Assembly: GCA_964617585.1 (NCBI GenBank)
Contig: CAZTXS010000004.1
Location: 37,907-101,906 of the forward strand
From: UMGS1601 sp964617585
GTDB lineage: Bacteria; Bacillota; Clostridia; Oscillospirales; Ruminococcaceae
DNA length: 64,000 nucleotides
Direction: 5' to 3'
Shown piece after piece: positions 1 to 8,269 of the stretch. The notes under the pieces were generated by a model. It did no database searches and was not told the origin of the DNA. It saw only the letters and a program-made list of their open reading frames with translations. A program made the position numbers and the translations under genes. Within the stretch, counting starts at the first letter, position 1; each line of letters opens with the position of its first letter.

Positions 1-253
1 TGTCGTAATCCTTGGAGTTAAAGGTCAGAATACTTTTTTTAATATTTTCCGTTTTGCTGTCGGCGATATTCTCTAAAAGAGAGCTTTTGTTTTCAGCGTT
101 ATTATTAATCATATCGGCGGATTTTCTTATTATACTCAAAGAAGTCGATATACCCGTACACATAATCGCCGAAGAAATCGCTATAATCGTCATAGCGATA
201 ACAACTTCGATAATCGTCATACCGCTTTTATTATTTTTTTCTGCCATCGCCAT
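1..253 (-). CDS. Type IV prepilin-like protein (partial, cut by window start)
   Basis: The minus-strand frame begins at the ATG ending at 253, preceded by AAGGAG at a 7-nt spacing, and runs off the window edge, so only 84 residues are visible. The N-terminus is a class III prepilin signal: a short charged leader, G11, then MTIIE with the conserved Glu at +5 (E16), then a hydrophobic helix. A prepilin peptidase would cleave after G11 and methylate the new N-terminus; the helix packs the subunit into the pilus or pseudopilus. It is the last visible gene of the pilus assembly operon, 43 nt after the PilX-like gene. Whether it is a major or minor pilin cannot be judged without the C-terminus. Confidence 0.8.
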   Translation of the reverse strand, partial: MAMAEKNNKSGMTIIEVVIAMTIIAISSAIMCTGISTSLSIIRKSADMINNNAENKSSLLENIADSKTENIKKSILTFNSKDYD

Positions 254-295
254 AACAACTCCTTTCTCATTATCCTGCTTATTAATGCTGAAATT

Positions 296-739
296 CTACT
301 CTTCATTTATATATCCGTCAAAAACGTATATTTCAGGATCGTCGACAGTACCCTTGCCCGTTAGAACAAAACGCGCCTCCAGCGTCACCGTTTCACCGTT
401 GTCATTTCCCTCGGAAACTATGTACAGATACTTTCCCGAGGAGGACGTCTTTGAATTTTTAACCGTAAAGATAACGCTTCCGTTGTCGTCTGAATAGGTT
501 ACGTCGTTTTTCTGGGTTACAAAGCCTTCACGGAACTCATAGTCGTTTGCTTCAAGCTGTTCCTTAACAAAATCCATTCCCGACCTTGCATTAAAATAAG
601 CCTGAGTATCCTTTACGGTTTCGGCATTTTTGTTAAAATAGACCATGCTCAAAGTCAAAAGTCCGCCGACGATTATAACAAGCATGGATACCGTTATCAT
701 TGCCCACACAAGCGCCGAGCCGTTTACATTCTTTTTCAT
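296..739 (-). CDS. PilX-like pilus assembly protein
   Basis: A 147-residue protein. The ATG at 739 is chosen because AAAGGAG lies 9 nt upstream; a TTG codon just before it is in frame but less likely. Residues 7-35 (GSALVWAMITVSMLVIIVGG) form one N-terminal hydrophobic segment like that of PilX N-terminal proteins. It is followed by a helical stretch (NARSGMDFVKEQLE) typical of minor pilins and a beta-rich C-terminal part. There is no clear GFxxxE cleavage motif, so processing is uncertain. It lies between pilO and a prepilin, as accessory pilins do. The role in pilus priming or assembly is inferred from position and the N-terminal helix only. Confidence 0.6.
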   Translation of the reverse strand: MKKNVNGSALVWAMITVSMLVIIVGGLLTLSMVYFNKNAETVKDTQAYFNARSGMDFVKEQLEANDYEFREGFVTQKNDVTYSDDNGSVIFTVKNSKTSSSGKYLYIVSEGNDNGETVTLEARFVLTGKGTVDDPEIYVFDGYINEE

Positions 740-779
740 CAAAGCATACTCCTTTCACAAAAATAATAGTCAAAACAGT

Positions 780-1538
780 CTAATCCGCCGCTGCCGTCGT
801 TTCTTCTTCGGCAGCTTCGTTTACATCGATTGCATTTGCTTCGGAAGCGGAATCATCATACATATACATCTTCAGCGTTAAAGTTACGTCAAGATTTGTT
901 GTCGGCGATGCTCCGTTTTCGGTTGAAAAGCTTACGTCCGAAACCGCCATTCCCTTAGTTGATTTAATATCGTTCAGAAGCTTAACGAAATTAACATACT
1001 TTCCGTTAACGGTTACATTTATCTGCGAAACCTTAATATTCTGATTCGTTTCATCAGAGGAAGCGCCGTCGGCCTGACCGTTCTGTGATACGGAAGTTGT
1101 TGTTGTCGTAGTCGTTGTAGTAGTTGTCGTTGAAGCGGCTGTCTGTCCGCTTGAATCAGTATTATCCGAACCATCTTCGCTTTCTCTGACATAATCCGCC
1201 GCATCGCTGATATACAGAGTTTCGGTTGACATTGAATTATTATATATAAGCTTTGTTATGATTTTGTCTATATCTTCCTTAGGAAGAAGCGGCTGAAAAC
1301 CATTTTTAATCTCGCTTATGTTTTGCTTTATCTCTGCATTTCTGGTTTCGTATATAGACTTATAGCTGCACTGAACCTTCAGCTGATCATATTCCATAGA
1401 TACGGTTTCATAATTCTGCTTCTCTTCGCTGTAATCATCATATGCCGGCAAAATCAAATATTTAACCGCAACAATAATCAACAGTATGCTGACAAGCACA
1501 TAAAGCATTGCTATCTGCTTAGGAGTAACATCCTTCAT
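780..1538 (-). CDS. pilO: PilO-like type IV pilus inner-membrane alignment protein
   Basis: A 252-residue bitopic protein. It has a short cytoplasmic tail, a membrane helix (residues ~10-30), a coiled-coil-like segment (~35-75), and a C-terminal alpha/beta domain typical of PilO that includes the VNGKYVNFVKLLNDI stretch. PilO pairs with PilN and links the cytoplasmic PilM to the outer parts of the machine. An uninterrupted run of about 12 Thr, written with mixed ACN codons, separates the coiled coil from the C-terminal domain; this is unusual for PilO. The start at 1538 has AAGGG 12 nt upstream. The gene follows pilN by 40 nt in the pilM-pilN-pilO order. Assignment rests on topology and gene order more than on residue signatures. 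Confidence 0.75.
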   Translation of the reverse strand: MKDVTPKQIAMLYVLVSILLIIVAVKYLILPAYDDYSEEKQNYETVSMEYDQLKVQCSYKSIYETRNAEIKQNISEIKNGFQPLLPKEDIDKIITKLIYNNSMSTETLYISDAADYVRESEDGSDNTDSSGQTAASTTTTTTTTTTTTSVSQNGQADGASSDETNQNIKVSQINVTVNGKYVNFVKLLNDIKSTKGMAVSDVSFSTENGASPTTNLDVTLTLKMYMYDDSASEANAIDVNEAAEEETTAAAD

Positions 1539-1578
1539 CAAACTTTCATTCCCTTCAAATTAAAATTATCATTGCAGT

Positions 1579-2145
1579 CTAATTAAACACACACGTTATG
1601 TTTACCGTATATTCCTCTCCGCCGGTATAACCGGTATAAGATACGTCCTTAAAATACTCAAGTCCTTTAAGATTTCTGACGAACTCGGATATATTTAAGG
1701 GATCCTTGCTTGACGAAGTAACGGTAAGGTTCATTATTCCTCCCGAAAACATACAGCCGCTGATTTTCAGCTTTGAATTTCCGCACTTTTCAATGTTGGA
1801 AAACAAGCTCTTTTCAAAATATATATTTCTTCCGTTCAGAAGCGTTTTTTCTTCTCCGGCAAAATTCAAATTTTCCATATCCTGTGATAATATTTTGTTT
1901 GCCGCCTCAAGCTGAAGAGTTTCCTGCTGCTGAATTTTCAGCTCTGAAATATCATTTTTCAAATCCTGCGTATTGTTTTTTAAATTGTTGGTTTTAACCA
2001 GTATTCCGCCGTATATTCCGGCAAGAGCTATAACTACGCATATTGCGGGACTTATAATAATCAGAGTCTTTTGCCTTTTTAAAGTTTTCTCTTCTTTTTT
2101 GTAAAAACTGTCGGCAAGATTTATTCTTTTGTTTTTTAAACTCAT
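1579..2145 (-). CDS. pilN: PilN-like type IV pilus assembly protein
   Basis: A 188-residue bitopic protein. The N-terminal cytoplasmic tail carries the sequence KRINLADSFY, which resembles the conserved N-terminal motif by which PilN binds PilM. One membrane helix follows at about residues 28-50, then a coiled coil (~52-85) and a small C-terminal domain. The ATG at 2145 is preferred over an in-frame TTG six bases upstream because AAAGGA is 7 nt before it. It sits between pilM and pilO as in most type IV pilus operons. Confidence 0.75.
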   Translation of the reverse strand: MSLKNKRINLADSFYKKEEKTLKRQKTLIIISPAICVVIALAGIYGGILVKTNNLKNNTQDLKNDISELKIQQQETLQLEAANKILSQDMENLNFAGEEKTLLNGRNIYFEKSLFSNIEKCGNSKLKISGCMFSGGIMNLTVTSSSKDPLNISEFVRNLKGLEYFKDVSYTGYTGGEEYTVNITCVFN

Positions 2146-2204
2146 CGCCAAATCCTTTCCACGCTTAAATAACAGCGATAATTATTTATGATTGCAAGCC
2201 GCCC

Positions 2205-3086
2205 TTATATCAAATTGCCTATCGCATAAAAATGCTCGGCAACGCTTGATTTACGATTACGGAAGATTATATTATCCTGAGTTTTAAATTCGGATACATT
2301 CTTCTCAAGCTCTCTCGACAGAACGTCAAAAAGTCCGCTTTCGCTTTCATTTACTCCGCAGAAATAAAAGCTTTCTATGTCGGTGCCGTTCTTCTCAGAC
2401 TTGTTAAACTGAATGAGAGAGGATAATATCCCCGAAATCTCCTGAACGCAGGCGTCCGTTCCCCTGGGTTCAACCAGCCGGGTACGATTTGAATAGCTGT
2501 ACACTCCGTTTACAAATAACAGATTGCTTATATTGTTTCTATCGAGTATTGAAATAACAAAGGTATTGTTTAACAGAGTTCCCACCTTTGAAATAAGGCT
2601 TATAGCGCATGCGTGAGAAATATTTATCCTCTTTATCCTTATGTCAAGCTTTTTGAAAATCTCATAATAGCTTTCAATAAGCTCTCTTTCAACGGCGCAC
2701 GCCAGAACCAAAACCCCGTCCTTTCGATTTTTCATATCAAGGGTGGCAAAATCATAAAGAAGCTCCTCATATCCTTCGATTTCGGAAAAATTATCCTTAA
2801 TAATACTGCCGAGTTTTCTTGCGCTCAGAGCAGGAACGGTCAGCTTCTTAACGTAAATAGACCCGCTGTCTACCGTAAGCAGAATGTTTTTATCAAGCGA
2901 CGAATTCTTTTCAAATACGTCCTTCAACTTTTCGCTTATCTCCAATTCGTCGGTAATTACTCCGTTAATAATAGCTCCCTCGGTTATAGGAATGTCTATC
3001 ACGTTTTTAATAATAATCTTCTTTTGTTTGACAGAACCCTGCACAATATTGATTCTCTCATTGGAAATATAAATTGAAGTAGCCAT
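2205..3086 (-). CDS. pilM: PilM-like actin-fold pilus assembly ATPase
   Basis: A 293-residue soluble protein with the SHS2/actin-like layout of PilM. It starts with a beta-hairpin (SIYISNERINIVQG), has the LLTVDSGSIYVKKLTVPAL segment typical of the family, and carries a second phosphate-binding-like region at about residues 175-195. PilM binds nucleotide and the tail of PilN and forms the cytoplasmic ring of the pilus machine. AGGGG lies 7 nt before the ATG. It is the second gene of the operon, after pilC. Divergence from proteobacterial PilM is clear, but gene order supports the call. Confidence 0.75.
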   Translation of the reverse strand: MATSIYISNERINIVQGSVKQKKIIIKNVIDIPITEGAIINGVITDELEISEKLKDVFEKNSSLDKNILLTVDSGSIYVKKLTVPALSARKLGSIIKDNFSEIEGYEELLYDFATLDMKNRKDGVLVLACAVERELIESYYEIFKKLDIRIKRINISHACAISLISKVGTLLNNTFVISILDRNNISNLLFVNGVYSYSNRTRLVEPRGTDACVQEISGILSSLIQFNKSEKNGTDIESFYFCGVNESESGLFDVLSRELEKNVSEFKTQDNIIFRNRKSSVAEHFYAIGNLI

Positions 3087-3122
3087 AACTAGCCCCTTTC
3101 ACAGCTTAAAACTCGCTGTATG

Positions 3123-4364
3123 TTAAATTATATTTGAAATCAGTGAAAATAACATAACGTCCGCAGCCATCGTACCCTGACTTTCAATCTGACTGTACAT
3201 TCCGAATATAGGCATCAGAACCGAAAGCATTACAACGCACACGACAACCGCCATAATTACTATCATAACCGGCTCGATAAACTGAACAAGACGCTTGGTT
3301 GCCATTTCCGACTCATAGTCGAAAGCGTCGGCGGTTGACACAAGCAGGGTGTCGAGCTGTCCCGTTTCTTCACCGACCGCTATTGTCTGAGCAAGCTTTT
3401 TATCAAATCCGTCAATTTCCATAAGAGTTACCGAAAGCTGATTTCCCGCTCTTACGTTTTTAATTACATCATCGAACTGCGCCGTAATATATCTGTTGCC
3501 TATCGTTTCCTTGGAAATCTGAAGAGAATTGATAATGGTGAGTCCGCTTGAATACAATGAAGCCAAGGTTCTTGCAAATCTCGCCGTGTAAATTATTCTC
3601 AGCAACTTTCCTATCTTTGGGAATTTAAGCTTTTTCTTATCAAACCAAAACCTGAAGCGTTCGTTTTTCCTTAAAATATAAACCACTGCGGCAATCGCCA
3701 AAACAATTCCGAGAGCAATAAAATAATGATGCGTGAAGAAGTTGCTTATACTCATCATTACCTGAGTTATTTTAGGTATTTCCATTCCGTCGAACACAGA
3801 TGTGAAGGTAGGTATGACGAAAGTAAACAGAATAATCACAACAAGAAGCGTAAGCCCGGCCAAAATTATAGGATATGTAAGAGCGCTTTTAATACTTCCG
3901 TTAAGCCTTTTTTCTTTCTCAAAATATGCCGCCATTTTATCCATGGTATCGTCAAGACGTCCGGTTGCTTCCCCGACCTTAACCATGTTGACCAGAAGCA
4001 TAGGGAATTTCTCGCCCTGCATATCCATAGCCTCAGATAACGATATTCCCCTCTTTATTTGTGTGTTAAGCTCGGAAAAAGCGTTCTTAAGCCTAGGCTG
4101 AAGATCCCTGCTTGATATTATATTCAAGGCTCTTACCAAAGACACTCCCGAACTGAGCATTGAGCTAAGCTCACGGCAAAACTCGGAAAGCTCTCCGCTT
4201 TTCAGCTTTTTTGTCTTTTCTTTATCGACAGTTTCTGCAAAGTCAACAAGTATCAGCCCTTTTTCACCGAGCATTTTTTTTAGCTGCTCGGGATTATTGA
4301 ACGTTTGCTTTCCCTTGACGATTTTACCGGACATATCCGTTGCGCTGTAACGATATTCAGGCAT
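3123..4364 (-). CDS. pilC: Type IV pilus platform protein PilC/GspF
   Basis: A 413-residue polytopic membrane protein with the two tandem GspF domains of the inner-membrane platform, at about residues 65-190 and 265-390. The first holds GEATGRLDDTM and the second GEETGQLDTLL, the conserved motif that repeats in this family. Membrane helices are visible near residues 160-190, 215-232 and 365-395. PilC couples the cytoplasmic motor ATPases PilB and PilT to pilin polymerisation. The AAGGAG site is well placed. It is the first gene of the operon here; no PilB- or PilT-type ATPase is seen in the window, so the motor must be encoded elsewhere. Confidence 0.9.
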   Translation of the reverse strand: MPEYRYSATDMSGKIVKGKQTFNNPEQLKKMLGEKGLILVDFAETVDKEKTKKLKSGELSEFCRELSSMLSSGVSLVRALNIISSRDLQPRLKNAFSELNTQIKRGISLSEAMDMQGEKFPMLLVNMVKVGEATGRLDDTMDKMAAYFEKEKRLNGSIKSALTYPIILAGLTLLVVIILFTFVIPTFTSVFDGMEIPKITQVMMSISNFFTHHYFIALGIVLAIAAVVYILRKNERFRFWFDKKKLKFPKIGKLLRIIYTARFARTLASLYSSGLTIINSLQISKETIGNRYITAQFDDVIKNVRAGNQLSVTLMEIDGFDKKLAQTIAVGEETGQLDTLLVSTADAFDYESEMATKRLVQFIEPVMIVIMAVVVCVVMLSVLMPIFGMYSQIESQGTMAADVMLFSLISNII

Positions 4365-4553
4365 AATCTTCTCCTTTATCAGAAAATAGGTTTTATTTAA
4401 TTAATTTTAACATAATAATTGTTGTTTTTCAATAGTTTTTCGTTATTTTTAATGCCTTGATTTGTGCATTAACATACTAACCTGTTAAAATTTACTGATT
4501 TTTAATACTATTATATGATTAACTCAACGCTTTTTTTATAATTTCAACAATTC

Positions 4554-4573
4554 GAGTTACCAATAGCTAACTC
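4554..4573. promoter_or_regulatory. Palindromic operator-like site upstream of feo
   Basis: An inverted repeat, GAGTTA-N8-TAACTC, in the intergenic region between pilC and feoA. It resembles the half-sites of the two stronger palindromes at 4643-4698 and may be a third site for the same regulator. The rest of 4365-4600 is AT-rich with no other recognisable signal. Confidence 0.35.
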
Positions 4574-4609
4574 ATTTTTGTATAAAACCACAAAATTATA
4601 AATACTGCA

Positions 4610-4698
4610 TTGACAAACCTTTATACAAGTGTTATCCTTTTATTAGGTTAGTTTTTGCTAACTTATTTTGATGAAAACATATTAGCAAAAACTAACTA
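4610..4698 (+). promoter_or_regulatory. feo promoter with two DtxR-box-like operators
   Basis: A candidate sigma-A promoter has TTGACA at 4610-4615 and TATCCT at 4633-4638 (17-nt spacer). The expected start point falls inside the palindrome TTAGGTTAG-N6-CTAACTTA (4643-4666). A second copy of the core, TTAGCAAAAACTAACTA, lies at 4682-4698 and is the exact reverse complement of TTAGTTTTTGCTAA in the first. The TTAGGTTAG/CTAACYTAA pattern matches DtxR/IdeR-type iron boxes. Repression of feo by an iron-loaded DtxR-family protein is inferred from position and pattern. Confidence 0.6.
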
Positions 4699-4701
4699 TA
4701 T

Positions 4702-4845
4702 AACTTAGTCAAGATGTCCCTCCCGCCTATAGAGGCGGCGGATTCCATTACCCGTTCAGCAGCGGGATACAATCCCCTACTGACAGACCGGTCGGCGCTG
4801 CCGACCCTTCTTGCTACGTTGAATGACGGGCAAGCCCTTATTGAA
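4702..4845 (-). repeat. Structured interspersed repeat, copy 1
   Basis: Full-length copy, in the 5' leader of the feo operon between the operators and feoA, reading forward on the minus strand (TTCAATAAGGGCTTGCC to CTTGACTAAGTT). It keeps the CTTGCC/CAAG, GTCGGC/GCCGAC and GCCGCC/GGCGGG-type arms, but the central stem carries several mismatches. Confidence 0.85.
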
Positions 4846-4873
4846 AGTTTAAATTCAGAAGGAAGGATGAAGC

Positions 4874-5089
4874 ATGATGCCTTTAACCTTTGCGAGCGTA
4901 GGCGATAAAACTTCAATAAAAAAAATCGGCGGAAAAGACGATACTAAACGCTTTTTAGGAAGCCTTGGATTTGTCGAAGGCGGAGAAGTAACGATAGTAT
5001 CAGACAACGGCGGAAATCTTATCGTCAATGTAAAAAACACCCGCGTGGCAATAAGCCGTGAAATGGCTAATAAAATTATAGTGGCTTAA
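4874..5089 (+). CDS. feoA: Ferrous iron transport protein FeoA (first copy)
   Basis: A 71-residue SH3-like protein of the FeoA family. It has the pattern LTFASVGDKTSIKKIGG, then LGFVEGGEVTIVSDNGGNLIV and a final VAISREMANKIIV, which is the usual FeoA arrangement. FeoA proteins are cytoplasmic accessory factors thought to bind or regulate FeoB. GAAGGATGAAGC lies before the start; ATG at 4877 is an alternative. It is the first gene of a four-gene operon. Its 5' leader contains a copy of the structured repeat, only 28 nt upstream of the start codon. Confidence 0.88.
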   Translation: MMPLTFASVGDKTSIKKIGGKDDTKRFLGSLGFVEGGEVTIVSDNGGNLIVNVKNTRVAISREMANKIIVA

Positions 5090-5117
5090 TTTTTCATAAT
5101 AAAAAGGAGAGATTTTA

Positions 5118-5339
5118 ATGAAAACACTCAAAAATGTCAAAGTCGGTCAAACCGTCAGAGTTAAACGGCTTCACGGCGAGGGTGCGGTAAAAAAAAGAAT
5201 CATGGATATGGGTATTACTAAGGGCGTAGAAATCTACATAAGAAAAGTCGCTCCTCTGGGCGACCCGGTTGAGATTACCGTAAGAGGCTATGAGCTTTCG
5301 ATTAGAAAAGCAGACGCAGAAATTATAGAGGTTGAATAG
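5118..5339 (+). CDS. feoA: Ferrous iron transport protein FeoA (second copy)
   Basis: A 73-residue FeoA-family SH3-like protein that begins MKTLKNVKVGQTVRVKRLHG. It has the conserved RIMDMGITKGVEIYI and DPVEITVRGYELSIRKADAEII segments. It lies 28 nt after the first feoA, with AAGGAG at normal spacing. Paired small FeoA proteins ahead of FeoB are common in Clostridia. This copy is closer to the family consensus than the first. Confidence 0.92.
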   Translation: MKTLKNVKVGQTVRVKRLHGEGAVKKRIMDMGITKGVEIYIRKVAPLGDPVEITVRGYELSIRKADAEIIEVE

Positions 5340-5356
5340 ACCTTGTTTTTTTCACC

Positions 5357-5378
5357 CGTTAGTTAGCTTTAACTAACG
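5357..5378. promoter_or_regulatory. Perfect palindrome between feoA2 and feoB
   Basis: CGTTAGTTA-GCTT-TAACTAACG has 9-bp perfect arms and shares the TTAG/CTAA core with the sites upstream of feoA. No T-tract follows, so it is not a typical terminator. It is read as an internal operator of the same regulator; an RNA hairpin that tunes FeoB expression is the alternative. Confidence 0.5.
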
Positions 5379-5418
5379 TTTGACTCGATAAGTATTATTA
5401 AAATAAGGAGTAGTAACT

Positions 5419-7857
5419 ATGAGTATTAAAATTGCGCTTGCGGGAAATCCCAACAGCGGTAAAACCACACTGTTCAACGCTTTGACAGGCTCTAACCAAT
5501 ATGTAGGAAACTGGCCGGGCGTAACGGTAGAGAAAAAAGAGGGAAAAATCAAGGGCTTCAGCTCAAAAGAGGATGAAGTTGTTCTTGTAGACCTTCCCGG
5601 AATATATTCTCTGTCGCCTTATACACTGGAGGAAGTGGTTTCAAGGAACTTTCTTTTAGATGAAAAGCCCGACGCTGTCATCAACATTATCGACGGTTCA
5701 AACTTAGAGAGAAACCTCTACCTCACAACTCAACTTGTTGAGCTTGGAATTCCGGTTATCGCAGCGATAAATATGATGGATATTGTCAGGAAGAACGGCG
5801 ACAAGCTGGACACTGCCAAGCTTTCAAAGGAACTGGGTTGCGAAGTAGTGGAAATTTCTGCGCTGAAAAGCGAGGGAATAAACACTCTCGCTGAAAAAGC
5901 CGTAAAAATCGCTAAAAGCGGAAAGAGAATGACCGCTCAGCACAGCTTCAGCGGAAGCGTTGAACACGCCTTAGCTCACATTGAAGAGGCTGTATTGCAC
6001 AACATTCCCGAAGACGAACAGAGATTTCTGGCAATTAAGCTTTTTGAACGTGATGAAAAGGTTATAGAAAGACTGGAACTTAATCCGTATACTCTTTCCC
6101 ATATTGAAAACGACATCAAAAACTGTGAAGAAGAGCTTGACGATGACAGCGAAAGCATTATCACAAGCGAAAGATATACATACATCGCTTCTATTATAGG
6201 AAACTGTTATACCAAGAAAAGCAAGGGCAAGCTTACCACCACCGACAAGATAGACAAAATTGTTACAAACCGCTGGCTTGCGCTTCCGATATTTGCCGTA
6301 GTAATGTTTATCGTTTATTACGTTTCGGTTTCTACTGTCGGTACATGGGCTACCGACTGGGCAAACGACGGCTTGTTCGGCGACGGCTGGCACTTGTTTG
6401 GAATAGGAAGCTCTTCTTATTCGGAAGAAACCGACGAGTGGGCGGCTGAAAATGTGTTCACAGACGAAGTTAAAATAACGGTTGACGCAGCCGCAAGCGC
6501 CGGTATAACAGGCGCCGACGAAATCCAAGCGGCTATCGAGGACGAGGACTTCGGCGCTTTTGAAGAAGCTTACGGTTCTTACGGTTCAGAGCTTGAAGAA
6601 AAAGAAAACGGAATTTACGATATTTCAGGAATGCTTCCTCTTGACGATGAAGGCGAGTTTGAAGCTCCCGACCCCGCAGATTACGGTGTTTGGATACCCG
6701 GTATCCCTGTCTTGGTTGAAAACGGACTTAATGCAATAAACTGCGCAGACTGGCTTCAGGGACTTATTCTCGACGGTATTGTCGGCGGCGTAGGAGCTGT
6801 TCTGGGCTTTGTGCCTCAGATGATAGTTCTGTTTATCTTCCTTGCATTTTTGGAATCCTGCGGATACATGGCGAGAATCGCATTTATTATGGACAGAATC
6901 TTCCGCCGCTTCGGTTTGTCAGGTAAATCCTTCATTCCTATGCTTATCGGTACAGGCTGCGGAGTTCCGGGAATTATGGCTTCCAGAACCATTGAAAACG
7001 AAAGAGATCGCCGTATGACTATAATGACTACTACATTTATCCCCTGCGGAGCTAAACTTCCTATTATCGCTTTGATAACAGCGGCTCTGTTCGGCGGAAC
7101 ATGGTGGGTAGCTCCGAGCGCATATTTCTTAGGTATTGCGGCTATAATAGTTTCAGGAATATTATTAAAGAAAACAAAGATATTCGCAGGAGATCCCGCA
7201 CCATTCGTTATGGAGCTTCCTGCTTACCATATGCCGACTGTCGGCAACGTTCTCCGTTCAATGTGGGAGAGGGCATGGTCGTTTATCAAAAGAGCGGGAA
7301 CAATTATTCTCTTGTCCTCAATCATTATCTGGGTAGGCTCGGTATTCGGAAATACAGGAAACGGCTTTGGCTTTGACCCTGATATGGAGCTTTCAAAGAG
7401 TATTCTCGGCTATATCGGAAACGGTATCAAGTGGATATTTGCTCCTTTGGGCTTCGGCGACGTTACGGCTACAATTGCAACCATCATGGGACTTGTTGCA
7501 AAAGAAGAGGTTGTCGGAGTATTCGGAGTTCTGGACTTTGAAGGTCTGACAAAGCTTGCAGGTTACTCATTCTTAGCATTCAACCTTCTATGCGCACCTT
7601 GCTTCGCAGCTATGGGAGCTATCAGAAGAGAAATGAACAACGGAAAATGGACTGCTTTTGCAATAGCTTATCAGTGCGTATTTGCTTATGCAGTAGCTCT
7701 TATGATTTATCAGATAGGAAGTATTTTCACAGGAAGCATAAACGTTATCGGACTTATCTGCGCACTGCTCGTAGCTGCGTTTATAGTATATATGCTTGTT
7801 AAGCCTTATAGGGAAAGTAATAAGCTGAGTTTAAAGGTAAAAGCTCAGGCAAAATAA
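5419..7857 (+). CDS. feoB: Ferrous iron transporter FeoB
   Basis: An 812-residue GTPase-permease that imports Fe2+ across the cytoplasmic membrane. The N-terminal G domain shows G1 GNPNSGKT (9-16), G2 GVTVE, G3 DLPG, G4 NMMD and G5 SALK. A helical GDI-like region follows, then the membrane part with the two inverted gate motifs (around GTGCGVPGIMASRT and the matching LCAPCFAAMGAIRREM near the C-terminus). Between the first and second membrane helices there is a long acidic, Ala-rich extracytoplasmic loop (residues ~320-430), as in many clostridial FeoB proteins. AAGGAG lies at good spacing. It forms an operon with two feoA genes and a Cys-rich partner. Confidence 0.97.
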   Translation: MSIKIALAGNPNSGKTTLFNALTGSNQYVGNWPGVTVEKKEGKIKGFSSKEDEVVLVDLPGIYSLSPYTLEEVVSRNFLLDEKPDAVINIIDGSNLERNLYLTTQLVELGIPVIAAINMMDIVRKNGDKLDTAKLSKELGCEVVEISALKSEGINTLAEKAVKIAKSGKRMTAQHSFSGSVEHALAHIEEAVLHNIPEDEQRFLAIKLFERDEKVIERLELNPYTLSHIENDIKNCEEELDDDSESIITSERYTYIASIIGNCYTKKSKGKLTTTDKIDKIVTNRWLALPIFAVVMFIVYYVSVSTVGTWATDWANDGLFGDGWHLFGIGSSSYSEETDEWAAENVFTDEVKITVDAAASAGITGADEIQAAIEDEDFGAFEEAYGSYGSELEEKENGIYDISGMLPLDDEGEFEAPDPADYGVWIPGIPVLVENGLNAINCADWLQGLILDGIVGGVGAVLGFVPQMIVLFIFLAFLESCGYMARIAFIMDRIFRRFGLSGKSFIPMLIGTGCGVPGIMASRTIENERDRRMTIMTTTFIPCGAKLPIIALITAALFGGTWWVAPSAYFLGIAAIIVSGILLKKTKIFAGDPAPFVMELPAYHMPTVGNVLRSMWERAWSFIKRAGTIILLSSIIIWVGSVFGNTGNGFGFDPDMELSKSILGYIGNGIKWIFAPLGFGDVTATIATIMGLVAKEEVVGVFGVLDFEGLTKLAGYSFLAFNLLCAPCFAAMGAIRREMNNGKWTAFAIAYQCVFAYAVALMIYQIGSIFTGSINVIGLICALLVAAFIVYMLVKPYRESNKLSLKVKAQAK

Positions 7858-7892
7858 AATACTTTTAAAGCAAGCTTTAAGGGGAAATCAAT

Positions 7893-8078
7893 ATGATTGA
7901 TTTTTTAAGAGAAAATATATCAACGATTATAATAAGCGTTATTTTGCTTTGTATTATAGCTTTTATAATTGCAGCGATGTATAAAAACAAAAAAGCAGGA
8001 AAATCCTGCTCAAGCTGCGGATGCGGATGTTCCGAATGTCCGAACAGAAGCGGCTGTCAAACTGATGATAAGCCATAA
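7893..8078 (+). CDS. FeoB-associated Cys-rich membrane protein
   Basis: A 61-residue protein with one N-terminal membrane helix (residues ~9-30), a Lys-rich turn and a Cys cluster (SCSSCGCGCSECPNRSGC). This is the layout of the small FeoB-associated Cys-rich family. It lies 35 nt after feoB with AAGGGG at the ribosome site. The Cys residues may bind Fe2+ or act in its delivery; the function has not been settled for the family. Confidence 0.88.
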   Translation: MIDFLRENISTIIISVILLCIIAFIIAAMYKNKKAGKSCSSCGCGCSECPNRSGCQTDDKP

Positions 8079-8093
8079 ACGGCATATCATATA

Positions 8094-8231
8094 AACTAAG
8101 ACAAAATGTCCCTCCCTCTATAGACGGCGGGTTTCATTACCCGTTCAGTAGCGGGATACAATCCCCTACTGAACGGCCGGTCGACAATGCCGACCCTTGC
8201 CACGTTGAATGACGGGCAGGCCCTCATTGAA
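8094..8231 (-). repeat. Structured interspersed repeat, copy 2
   Basis: Near full-length copy reading forward on the minus strand, lying after the last feo gene. The right end (AACTAAGACAAAATG) is diverged, while the central stem CCGTTCAGTAG/CTACTGAACGG is intact. Confidence 0.85.
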
Positions 8232-8269
8232 AAGTTGCTAACACAACCTTCCTCAATATTTAGTGTGAC

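Noticed and set aside
5380..5404. Separate feoB promoter from TTGACT at 5380
   Set aside because: No -10 element lies at 15-19 nt; the nearest candidates are at 7 and 13 nt.
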